DNA of 14,066 nt from Pseudomonas sp. (GTDB lineage Bacteria; Pseudomonadota; Gammaproteobacteria; Pseudomonadales; Pseudomonadaceae). The notes beneath the pieces are model-generated. The model did not search any database, had not been told where the DNA came from, and saw only the letters and a program-made list of their open reading frames with translations. Position 1 is the first letter of the stretch. The number at the start of each line of letters is the position of its first letter. Location of the stretch: positions 1 to 14,066 of the forward strand of contig JAQZAY010000075.1 of the NCBI GenBank assembly GCA_029239415.1, written 5' to 3'. The position numbers and the translations under genes were made by a program. Positions 1 to 12,100 of this stretch are shown piece by piece.

Positions 1-84
1 AGACCAACCGCCTTTGCCCTCGCGCTGGGTCGTGAGAGAATGTGCGACTCTTTTGTTCCCTTCCAGATGGTTAATCACGCGTCT

Positions 85-939
85 ATGACTGCACACCTTA
101 TCGACGGCAAGGCGATCGCCGCCACCCTGCGTCAGCAGATTGCTCAACGTGTCGTGGAGCGTCGCCAGCAGGGCCTGCGCACGCCGGGCCTGGCTGTGAT
201 CCTGGTCGGCACCGACCCTGCTTCCCAAGTCTATGTCTCGCACAAGCGCAAGGACTGCGAGGAGGTGGGCTTCATCTCCCAGGCTTTCGACCTGCCCAGC
301 GAGACCACGCAGCAAGCCCTGACCGACCTGATCGATCGTCTCAATGCAGACCCGGCTGTCGACGGCATCCTGCTGCAACTGCCGCTGCCGGCACACCTCG
401 ACGCCTCGCTGCTGCTCGAGCGCATCCGCCCGGACAAGGATGTCGACGGTTTCCACCCCTACAATGTCGGCCGCCTGGCCCAGCGCATCCCGCTGCTGCG
501 CCCCTGCACGCCAAGAGGCATCATCGCCCTGCTGCAGAGCACCGGCCAGGACCTGTATGGCCTGGATGCCGTGGTAGTGGGCGCCTCGAACATCGTCGGC
601 CGCCCGATGGCCATGGAGCTGTTGCTGGCCGGTTGCACCGTGACCGTGACCCACCGCTTCACCAAGGACCTGGCCGAGCACGTGCGTCGCGCCGATCTGG
701 TCGTGGTGGCCGCCGGCAAGCCCGGCCTGGTCGAGGGCGAATGGATCAAGGAAGGCGCGATCGTCATCGACGTGGGCATCAACCGCCAGGAAGACGGCAA
801 GCTGGTGGGCGACGTGGTCTACGAGACCGCCCTGCCCCGCGCCGGCTGGATCACCCCGGTGCCGGGTGGCGTGGGGCCGATGACGCGGGCTTGCCTGCTG
901 GAGAATACGCTGTATGCGGCTGAGGAGCTGCACAAGTAA
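85..939 (+). CDS. folD: Bifunctional methylenetetrahydrofolate dehydrogenase / methenyltetrahydrofolate cyclohydrolase
   Basis: Cytosolic enzyme of folate one-carbon metabolism. It oxidises 5,10-methylene-THF to 5,10-methenyl-THF with NADP+, then hydrolyses that to 10-formyl-THF, which feeds purine and formyl-Met-tRNA synthesis. The 284-residue product has the usual family length. Key residues fall at the classical positions: Tyr50 and Lys54 (YxxxK, in YVSHK), Gln98 in QLPLP, and Asp121 in [20 protein letters not shown] (166-174) is the NADP-binding loop and [10 protein letters not shown] (258-267) is the C-terminal family signature. I chose the ATG at 85 because MTAHLIDGK is the conserved FolD N-terminus. 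In-frame ATGs at 40 and 67 would add 15 or 6 residues unlike the family. No strong Shine-Dalgarno precedes any of the three. It is a single gene, convergent with the transporter operon. Function is near certain; the exact start is slightly less so. Confidence 0.97.
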   Translation: MTAHLIDGKAIAATLRQQIAQRVVERRQQGLRTPGLAVILVGTDPASQVYVSHKRKDCEEVGFISQAFDLPSETTQQALTDLIDRLNADPAVDGILLQLPLPAHLDASLLLERIRPDKDVDGFHPYNVGRLAQRIPLLRPCTPRGIIALLQSTGQDLYGLDAVVVGASNIVGRPMAMELLLAGCTVTVTHRFTKDLAEHVRRADLVVVAAGKPGLVEGEWIKEGAIVIDVGINRQEDGKLVGDVVYETALPRAGWITPVPGGVGPMTRACLLENTLYAAEELHK

Positions 940-990
940 GCGGCGCTCCTTTGAGGTGTGCGCTTGATTCTTGTGGCGCCGCGCAAATCG

Positions 991-1010
991 AGCGCCGCCC
1001 GCGCGGCGCT
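991..1010. other. Short perfect stem-loop after folD
   Basis: AGCGCCGC (991-998) pairs perfectly with GCGGCGCT (1003-1010) across a CCGC loop. It lies 52 bases past the folD stop and abuts the left arm of the REPIN, sharing two bases with it. There is no T-run on the + strand, so it is not a classical intrinsic terminator. It could protect the folD mRNA end or be a flank of the REP element. Confidence 0.4.
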
Positions 1011-1091
1011 TCGCGGGCAAGCCCGCTCCCACAGGTACGGCGCTGCTCTCAGGCCTGCGCTGTACCTGTGGGAGCGGGCTTGCCCGCGAAG
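1009..1091. repeat. REPIN: inverted pair of P. putida-type REP sequences
   Basis: The left arm (1009-1038) and right arm (1062-1091) are perfect 30-base reverse complements around a 23-base spacer. The spacer can extend the stem through GCGC pairs (1040-1043 with 1057-1060). Each arm carries its own small hairpin, GCGGGC-AA-GCCCGC (1013-1026 in the left arm), followed by the TCCCACAGG tail that is typical of the abundant extragenic REP elements of P. putida-group genomes (recognised from memory). Such elements are non-autonomous and are thought to be moved by single-copy RAYT (TnpA-REP) transposases; none is in the window. Its place between two convergent genes is typical. It may help end or stabilise both transcripts. 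Confidence 0.9.
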
Positions 1092-1110
1092 AGGCCGGCC
1101 CTGACACAGC

Positions 1111-1151
1111 GGATTCATGGACCGGCAGAGTTGAGCCGGACCCTGGAATCC
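1111..1151 (-). terminator. Stem-loop just downstream of the transporter operon (possible terminator)
   Basis: GGATTC (1111-1116) pairs with GAATCC (1146-1151), and an inner CCGGC (1122-1126) pairs with GCCGG (1135-1139) around the 8-base loop AGAGTTGA. The arms between have a few mismatches and a bulge. It begins 10 bases past the stop codon of the last operon gene, where a terminator would sit. No T-run follows on the - strand, so it may act mainly as an mRNA 3'-end stabiliser or together with the REPIN. This is a visual fold only. Confidence 0.4.
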
Positions 1152-1161
1152 AGCCTTGCGC

Positions 1162-2901
<1,740 letters not shown>

Positions 2902-2948
2902 TGCGATCTCCCGTTTGAGTTATTCCATGAGGCGCCGGACACGCACGG

Positions 2949-3221
<273 letters not shown>

Positions 3222-3228
3222 CGCCAGG

Positions 3229-3234
3229 CCTCCT
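3229..3234 (-). promoter_or_regulatory. Perfect Shine-Dalgarno of the small membrane protein
   Basis: AGGAGG on the - strand with seven bases to the ATG at 3221. It lies in the 13-base gap after the permease stop codon and decides the start of this 90-residue gene over the upstream in-frame ATG. Confidence 0.85.
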
Positions 3235-4035
<801 letters not shown>

Positions 4036-4038
4036 GGC

Positions 4039-5995
<1,957 letters not shown>

Positions 5996-5996
<1 letters not shown>

Positions 5997-7090
5997 CAGG
6001 CGACCCTCGCTTCACGCAGGCCCGGTGCCTGCACCAGCTGGCCCGCCGCATCGAAGACAAACAGCTTGTGGGTGGGAATGAACACCCGGATCGGCGTGTC
6101 GACCGGGTACGCATGGACGCCCGGAAGGTGCAGGACCATCCGCCAGTGTTCGTTGCGCACATGCAGGAAGGTTTCCGAGCCACTGATCTCGGCCAGTTCC
6201 ACCAACACCGCCAGCTCCAGGTCATCGTCGTTGGAGGGCACCAGACTGATGTGGCTGGGGCGTACGCCGAAACGGTACTGGCCATCGCCGATGCGGCGAA
6301 GATCGGCATTCATCGCAAAATGCACAGCGCCGGCCAGGCTCACCTCGTTGCCGGCAATGCGCCCAGGGACGAGGTTGATCGGCGGCTCGCCGAACAGCTC
6401 CGCAGCCAGGACACTGCCGGGCCGGTGATAGACCTGCGCGGTGGGCCCGCTCTGCACGATGCGGCCCTCGTGCAGGACGGTCGTCGTGCCGCCCAGCGCC
6501 AAGGCCTCGTTGGGCTCGGTAGTGGCATACACGGCAATGCAACGGCGGGCGGCGAACAATTCGCGCATTTCCTGGCGCAGCTCTTCGCGCAGCTTGTAGT
6601 CGAGGTTGACCAGCGGCTCGTCGAACAGGATCAGCCCGGCATCCTTGACCAGCGCCCGGGCCATGGCGGTGCGCTGCTGCTGGCCACCTGACAGCTCCAG
6701 CGGCAGGCGCGAGAGATAGGCTTCGATGCGCAGCATGCGGGCGGTCTCCATGACCCTGCGGCGGATCTCCTGTTCGGCCATGCGGGACTGGCGCAGCGGC
6801 GAGGCGATGTTCTCGAACACGCTCAGGGTGGGATAGTTGATGAACTGCTGGTACACCATCGAGACATTGCGCTGGCGAACCGGTCGCCCAGTCACGTCCT
6901 CGCCGTCCATCAGCACCCGCCCCTGGCCTGGCCGGTCGAGCCCGGCCATCAGCCGCATCAGGCTGGTCTTGCCCGCCAGGGTACGCCCCAGCAGCACATT
7001 GAACGAGCCGGGTTCGAAGCGCAGGCAGGCGTCGTCGATCCACACCTGGCCATCGACACTGCGGCACACATGCTCCAGCACCAGCGACAT
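5996..7090 (-). CDS. glpS: ABC importer ATPase with aberrant Walker A and no switch histidine
   Basis: First gene of the operon; 364 residues, a nucleotide-binding domain (about 1-235) with a C-terminal TOBE-like region. It has a canonical signature motif, LSGGQQQR (133-140), a Q-loop (Gln81 in MVYQQF) and Walker B LILFDEP with Glu159. Two sites are unusual. Walker A reads GRTLAGKTS (35-43): it keeps the lysine (Lys41) but not the GPSGCGKST form. Where the family has THD with the switch histidine there is TTE (Thr190, Thr191, Glu192), so the histidine is Thr191. I chose the ATG at 7090: GAGGGG lies six bases upstream, it gives a normal N-terminus, and it sits 23 bases after the predicted sigma-54 start point. 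Longer in-frame starts would cross the promoter and enter the divergent gene. Confidence 0.88.
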
Positions 7091-7124
7091 GGGCTGCCCC
7101 TCTTGTTGTTCTCTCCACGCTACA

Positions 7125-7139
7125 GCCAGAAGCGTGCCA
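7125..7139 (-). promoter_or_regulatory. Sigma-54 (-24/-12) promoter of the ABC importer operon
   Basis: Read on the - strand: TGGCAC (7139-7134), five bases, then TGGC (7128-7125). The consensus is TGGCAC-N5-TTGC, so only one base differs and the critical GG and GC have exact spacing. A following base after the -24 box (G at 7133) also fits TGGCACG. The predicted start point is near 7113, leaving a 23-base leader with GAGGGG before the ATG at 7090. The divergent neighbour is a sigma-54 activator, which strongly supports the call. Confidence 0.85.
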
Positions 7140-7202
7140 ATCACCCCATGAGGGCCGCGCCTGCACGCATTGCGGCTGTCGACATCCGCCAGGACTGCCT
7201 CA

Positions 7203-7243
7203 CTGTCCATTGACAATGAACAGTTCTGGACAACACTGAACAG
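7203..7243. promoter_or_regulatory. Cluster of palindromes: candidate activator-binding region (UAS)
   Basis: Several symmetric elements are packed here: CATTG-A-CAATG (7208-7218, perfect), GAAC-A-GTTC (7218-7226, perfect), TGTCCA (7204-7209) with its reverse complement TGGACA (7227-7232), and TGAACAG repeated at 7217-7223 and 7237-7243, 20 bases apart (about two helical turns). The cluster lies 90-130 bases upstream of the predicted transporter start point, the usual distance for sigma-54 activator sites. Which of these the protein reads cannot be told by eye. Confidence 0.5.
7210..7237 (+). promoter_or_regulatory. Possible sigma-70 promoter of the activator gene
   Basis: A consensus -35 box, TTGACA (7210-7215), lies inside the CATTGACAATG palindrome. 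The best -10 at 16 bases, AACACT (7232-7237), matches only three of six positions, so the promoter would be weak. If real, the activator bound to its own sites would cover its own -35 box, giving autorepression. Confidence 0.3.
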
Positions 7244-7279
7244 CGGTCGGCAAAACAACAACACCACACAGGACAGGCC

Positions 7280-9073
7280 ATGGCCGCCTCCTCTTCGACC
7301 CATGCCCAACTGATCCAGGCCTCCTGGGCGCGTTGCCGAGACTACGGCCTCGACCCGCATGGCGCGCCAGACTTCGACAGCCTCGACCCGGGTGCCCTGC
7401 GTGCCTTGCTCGAACGCCAGCAGGCGTTGCTGCACATGACCCGCGAGGAAGTCCTGCCGCAGTACGCGCACCTGCTAGGCAATTCCAGCTACCTGATCAT
7501 GCTCAGCGATACCCAGGGCTGCCTGCTCGATGCCTGGGGCACCCGGCGCTTCATCGACCCGCGCCAGCAGCATGGCTTCATGGCCGGGGCGCACTGGCGC
7601 GAGCAGGGTGTCGGCACCAATGCCATCGGCACCGCCCTGGCGTGCGGCGCTGCGGTGCACGTGGGACATGACGAGCATTACCTTCGCCAGAACCGCTTCA
7701 TGGCCAGCGCCGCGGCGCCGCTGTTCGACGCCCAGCGAAGGCCCGTGGGCGTGCTGGACGTTTCCAGCGACAGCTACCTGCCCGCCTCGCAGACCCTGGG
7801 ACTGGTGCGCATGATGGGGCAGAGCCTGGAGAACCGCCTGATCCTGGCGCAGTTCGGCACGCACTGCCGACAGTTGCACTTCAACACCGGACCCAACAAC
7901 CTCGACAGCCCCTGGGCCGGCCTGCTGGTGTTCGACGAGCGCGGCCAGGTACTGGCCGCCAACCATCGCGCCGACAGCTTGCTGGGACAGAACCCTTTGC
8001 AGCGCACCGTGGAGCAACTGTTCCAGACGCCATTGCCACAGCTGCTGGCCCACCCCGAGGCACGTCCGTTCGGCCTGCAGGCTACCGGCCGCAACCGCTT
8101 CCACTGCCAGTGGCAGGCGCCGCGCACCGGGAAGCCGGATGCATTCCCTGCCAGGACACAGACACCGAGCGACCCACGGGTCGACAGGGCACTGGCGCAG
8201 GCCAGGCTGCTGCTGGAAAAGGACATCCCCCTGCTGGTCCAAGGCGAGACGGGCGTGGGCAAGGACCTTTTCGTCAATGCCCTGCACCGTGCCAGCAGCC
8301 GGGCCCAGGGCCCGTTGGTGGCGGTGAACTGCGCGTCGATTCCCGCCGAACTGGTGGAGTCGGAGCTGTTCGGCTACGAAAAGGGTGCGTTCACCGGCGC
8401 CCACCACAAAGGCAGTCCCGGGCTGATCCGCAAGGCGGACCACGGCATCCTGTTTCTCGACGAGATCGGTGACATGCCGCTGCCGACCCAGGCGCGCCTG
8501 CTGCGGGTGCTACAGTCACGCAGCATCCAGCCGCTGGGCAGCGGTGATCCCATCGGCGTGGACATCCGCGTCGTCTCGGCAAGCAACCGCGACCTCAGCG
8601 CCGAAGTCCGCGCCGGGCGTTTTCGCCAGGACCTCTACTACCGCATCGCCGGCCTGACCCTGGTGCTGCCGGCGTTGCGCGAGCGCAGCGACCGTCGCGC
8701 CCTGATCGAGCAGGTACATGCGCAGTACCGTGAGCCAGACCAGCCGCACGCCCTGGACAGCGCCGTGCTCGACCTGCTGCTGCGTCATCCCTGGCCAGGC
8801 AACCTGCGCCAGCTGAACTGCGTGCTGCAAGTGGCCCTGGCACTGGCAGGCACGCGGCCGGTGGGCCTTGAGCACTTGCCCGAGCCCTTCATCGCCGAAA
8901 TGCCCGGGCCGCCCGCGCCAGGCTGCACGGCCGCGGCAAGCGACCTTGCCAGCCTGCTGCGCTCGGCCCAGGGCAATCTCTCATCCGTGGCCAGGAGCCT
9001 GGGCATCAGCCGCACCACGTTGTACAAGCGCTTGCGTGAGCAGGGCCTGGACCCCAGTCACACCGCCGGCTGA
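7280..9073 (+). CDS. Sigma-54-dependent transcriptional activator, AcoR/DhaR type
   Basis: Enhancer-binding protein of 597 residues that would use ATP hydrolysis to open sigma-54 promoters. The N-terminus has the SWARCRDYGL motif (15-24) of the AcoR group, followed by a GAF-like sensor (about 65-195) and a short PAS-like stretch (about 210-280). The AAA+ domain is complete: Walker A GETGVGKD (322-329), the sigma-54-contacting GAFTGA loop (369-374), Walker B ILFLDEIGD (390-398) and the PWPGNLRQL motif. The C-terminus is a Fis-type helix-turn-helix ending in GISRTTLYKRLREQGL. There is no receiver domain, so the signal is probably a small ligand at the GAF domain. Relatives AcoR and DhaR govern acetoin and glycerol metabolism. 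Divergence from a transporter with a sigma-54 promoter points to that operon as its target. The start has an AGGACAGG just upstream. Confidence 0.92.
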   Translation: MAASSSTHAQLIQASWARCRDYGLDPHGAPDFDSLDPGALRALLERQQALLHMTREEVLPQYAHLLGNSSYLIMLSDTQGCLLDAWGTRRFIDPRQQHGFMAGAHWREQGVGTNAIGTALACGAAVHVGHDEHYLRQNRFMASAAAPLFDAQRRPVGVLDVSSDSYLPASQTLGLVRMMGQSLENRLILAQFGTHCRQLHFNTGPNNLDSPWAGLLVFDERGQVLAANHRADSLLGQNPLQRTVEQLFQTPLPQLLAHPEARPFGLQATGRNRFHCQWQAPRTGKPDAFPARTQTPSDPRVDRALAQARLLLEKDIPLLVQGETGVGKDLFVNALHRASSRAQGPLVAVNCASIPAELVESELFGYEKGAFTGAHHKGSPGLIRKADHGILFLDEIGDMPLPTQARLLRVLQSRSIQPLGSGDPIGVDIRVVSASNRDLSAEVRAGRFRQDLYYRIAGLTLVLPALRERSDRRALIEQVHAQYREPDQPHALDSAVLDLLLRHPWPGNLRQLNCVLQVALALAGTRPVGLEHLPEPFIAEMPGPPAPGCTAAASDLASLLRSAQGNLSSVARSLGISRTTLYKRLREQGLDPSHTAG

Positions 9074-9141
9074 TTCGTGGCGTTAACCGGATAGCTCAGC
9101 GTGCGCGTTCGTCACCTTTAGTCTCGCTGCTCTTTGTCCCT

Positions 9142-9147
9142 GAGGAG
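9142..9147 (+). promoter_or_regulatory. Shine-Dalgarno fixing the start of the LRR-NEL gene
   Basis: GAGGAG followed by seven bases and the ATG at 9155. This favours 9155 over an in-frame TTG at 9134, which lies upstream of the SD. Confidence 0.8.
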
Positions 9148-9154
9148 CAGCACC

Positions 9155-12100
9155 ATGCCACATTCATTGCCGCTGGACCTTGCCTCGATCAACCGGCGCC
9201 TGCCAGAGTGGCTGCGGCGGGCCACCCCAGGCCAGCGCGCCCTGCTCAAGGCTCGTCTGCGCCAGAGTCATGTCGCCGCGCGGCGGCTGGCGAGCGCCAT
9301 GGCCACCATTCCCTCGATCGAGGCCTTCAGCCGCCCGCTACTGCGCGAAGCCCTGGCCCGCTGGTACCCCGGCGTGACGCTGCCCGAGGCAGACACCGCG
9401 CAGGCATGGATCCGCACTCCTGATAACCCCCACGCCCTTTCATGGCTGGAAACCGCTCTGCAAAACCTCGTCGCCGGCACCTCCGTCTCGCTCTACGCCA
9501 GCGCTGATACACCCGAACTGTCGGGCCTGGACAGCACGCTGTTCGTCAGCGGCATCCGCAACCTCGACCTTGGCCAGCGCTACCAGTATGCGCTGAGCGA
9601 CATCATCGACAATGACCACTTTCGCAGCCTGCTGCGCGAGCAGGACCGCGCCGCTTTTGCCGCCGAGCTTACCGCCGCGCGCCTGCAGGGCCGTATCGAC
9701 AGCCGTGGCGAGCTGTTGGGCGAGGCGGCATTGGACGGCGCCAGCGAGGTACCGGCACTCGATGGCAGCAAGCGCGTCCTGCAGTGCGGCTACCTGAGCC
9801 TGCTCGGCTTCGCCCTGGGCGGGCCCCTGCTGGTACGCCTGGAGCCTGATGGAAAAACCGAGCCCTGTCTGCTCTACCTGCCAGGCGATCCGCAGGGCGC
9901 GGTGCGCCAGTACCGCTCGCTGCAAACAGTGGGCAGGGCCTTGACCAGGCGCTTGTGGACTCCGGCGTTCCGGCAGTTTTTCAAGCGCTACGTCAGCCAG
10001 GCCGAACAGCCAGCCTTTGCCGCACGGTTGCGCGACACCCTTTACCCGCGCTACCCGTACGCACGGTTGCAGCCGCAACCGCCGGTATTGAAAAAGGGGG
10101 AGACCTTCAGCTGGATCAGACGACTCTTCCCGGGGCCTCATGACCTATGGCAGCAGACCCTGGACCAGAACGCCCGTCTGCCGCTGGACTTCACCCTCTG
10201 GCGCGGCGAGTGCCTCACCGCGCGCGCACGTGCCCAGGTACAGCGCAGCCTGACCGATGCAGCCCGCCTGGCGGTGCCGGTCGCCCAGCTCGACGCTGCG
10301 GCGCGGCAGGCACGTATTCTTGGCTGGCTGGGGGCTGGGCTGAACGTGCTCAACGTGGTCAGCTTTTTCGTCCCGGCCCTGGGCGAACTGGTGCTGGCCG
10401 TGGGCGGTGCGCAGATCGTCGACGACTTCCTCGAGGGCGTCCATGCCCTGGATGAAGGCGAGGCCGATGCGGCCATCGCCCACCTCTTCGAGGTGTTCGA
10501 GAACCTGCTGCAGTTCGCGGTGCTGGGTGCCGCCCATGCCGCGTTCGAGTCGCCAGGTCCGCTGCAAGGCTGGACCCGCATCGCGGGACCGTCGGGACAG
10601 CGGCTGTGGCATGGCGAGCTCACACCTTTCAGCCGCGAGGCGCCTTGGCCGGCGGGTACGCCGGCCAAGGCCAACGGCCTGCATGTCTGGCAGGGCGAGC
10701 ACTGGCTTGATCTGGATGGCAAATCCCTGCCGCTGGAGTCTGGCAAGGACGGGCGCTGGCACCTGGCCGCGGCCAGGGGGCAACGGCATCAACCCGTCCT
10801 GCTGGGCAACGGCGAGGTCCCATGGCGCCTTGAACACGAGCAGCCACTGGCCTGGGACGCGGCCAGGTTGCTGCGGCGGCTGGCGTCCCCTGCAGCCAGC
10901 CTCGACGATGAAACACTGTTGCGTGCCTTGCGCAGCAGCGGCCATAGCGAAGCCGCCGTGCGCCGGGTCATGGTCGACCAGCGCCGCGCCCCTGCCCTGC
11001 TGCTCGACAGCTTGCAGGCACTGGGCACCCTCCAGGAGTTCGCGGGCGCGCCCGACAATCCCGACGCCCTCGTGCTAAGCCGGGCCTTTCCAAACCTGAG
11101 TGGCAGGGCCCGGGCCGAGATCCTTGCCCAGGCCCGCGCCGAGGATCTGGCCCAGCTGCGCCGCACCGGCCGGTTGCCGCTGCCCATCGCCGAGACCGCC
11201 CGCCTGTATCTGCGCGAAACACGTCTGAACCGAGCACTGCAGCGGTTCCATCAGGACCAGGGCCCTGCCGGAGACCGCGACCTGCTGGTGTTCGCCAACC
11301 TCGAGAGACTGGCTGGCTGGAACGATGCCGTACGTCTCGAGTTGCGGGAGCGGCGCATTGACGGCCCCTTGATAGCGGCGGCGGGCGCTGAGGGCCTGCC
11401 ACTGAAGACCCTGCTACGCGGTGAGCAGGGCTACGAGCCGCTTGACGAAGCCGGCCTGCCCCTGGCCAGCCCCACGGAGCTCTACCAGGCCTTGCTCAAT
11501 GCCTTGCCCGACGAGGCGCGCACGGCGCTTGGCGTGCAGATCCACGAGCCGTTGGCGCTGCGCGATGCGCTGTTCGAGCAGGCTTGCAGTGATCGTCGAC
11601 GCACTGCCCTTCAGCTGGGCATGGCGCCAGTGCGGGCGATGTTCAGGCTACCGACCCGGATGCTTGAGGACGCGCGCATCGGCTATCGGCTGAGCGGACG
11701 CGGACCAAGCTGGCTAAACGAAGACGAGCTGTTCGATTCACTGTTTCCCGCCCTTGAACCCGGTGATCAGGCGGCACTGCGCCAGCGCCTGCAACAAGAA
11801 GCAGGCACTGACGTTGGCGCTTTCGGCCGCCTGCTGTATCGCCTGCGCGACGAACTGCACCGCCTCGATGCGACGCTCGATGGCTGGATCAATGATGCGT
11901 CCGGCGTTGCGCCCGAAGAGGCAAGCCAGCGCCGCGGTGCCCGCGTCGAGGCCGCACATGCCATTCGCCAGGCGTGGCGTCGGCAAAGCCCGCCAGAAGC
12001 ATTTGGCAACCCGGACTTCGTCGCCCTCACGCTCGATGCCCGCCACCTCGGTCAGTTGCCGCTGCTGCCGGATCCGCTCGTACATGTCAGGCGGCTGACG

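Noticed and set aside
14..41. Weak sigma-70-like promoter before folD (TTGCCC and GAGAAT, 16-base spacing)
   Set aside because: Each box matches about four of six bases, which is common by chance. The region upstream is cut off by the window edge.
40..84. N-terminal extension of FolD from the ATGs at 40 or 67
   Set aside because: The added residues are not family-like. MTAHLIDGK at 85 is the conserved start and places Tyr50, Lys54, Gln98 and Asp121 at standard numbers.
7091..7471. Longer start for the first ATPase gene
   Set aside because: It would cross the sigma-54 promoter and overlap the divergent activator gene. The start at 7090 has its own SD and the normal N-terminus.
9134..9154. 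TTG start for the LRR-NEL protein
   Set aside because: The GAGGAG ribosome site lies after this TTG and is correctly spaced for the ATG at 9155.
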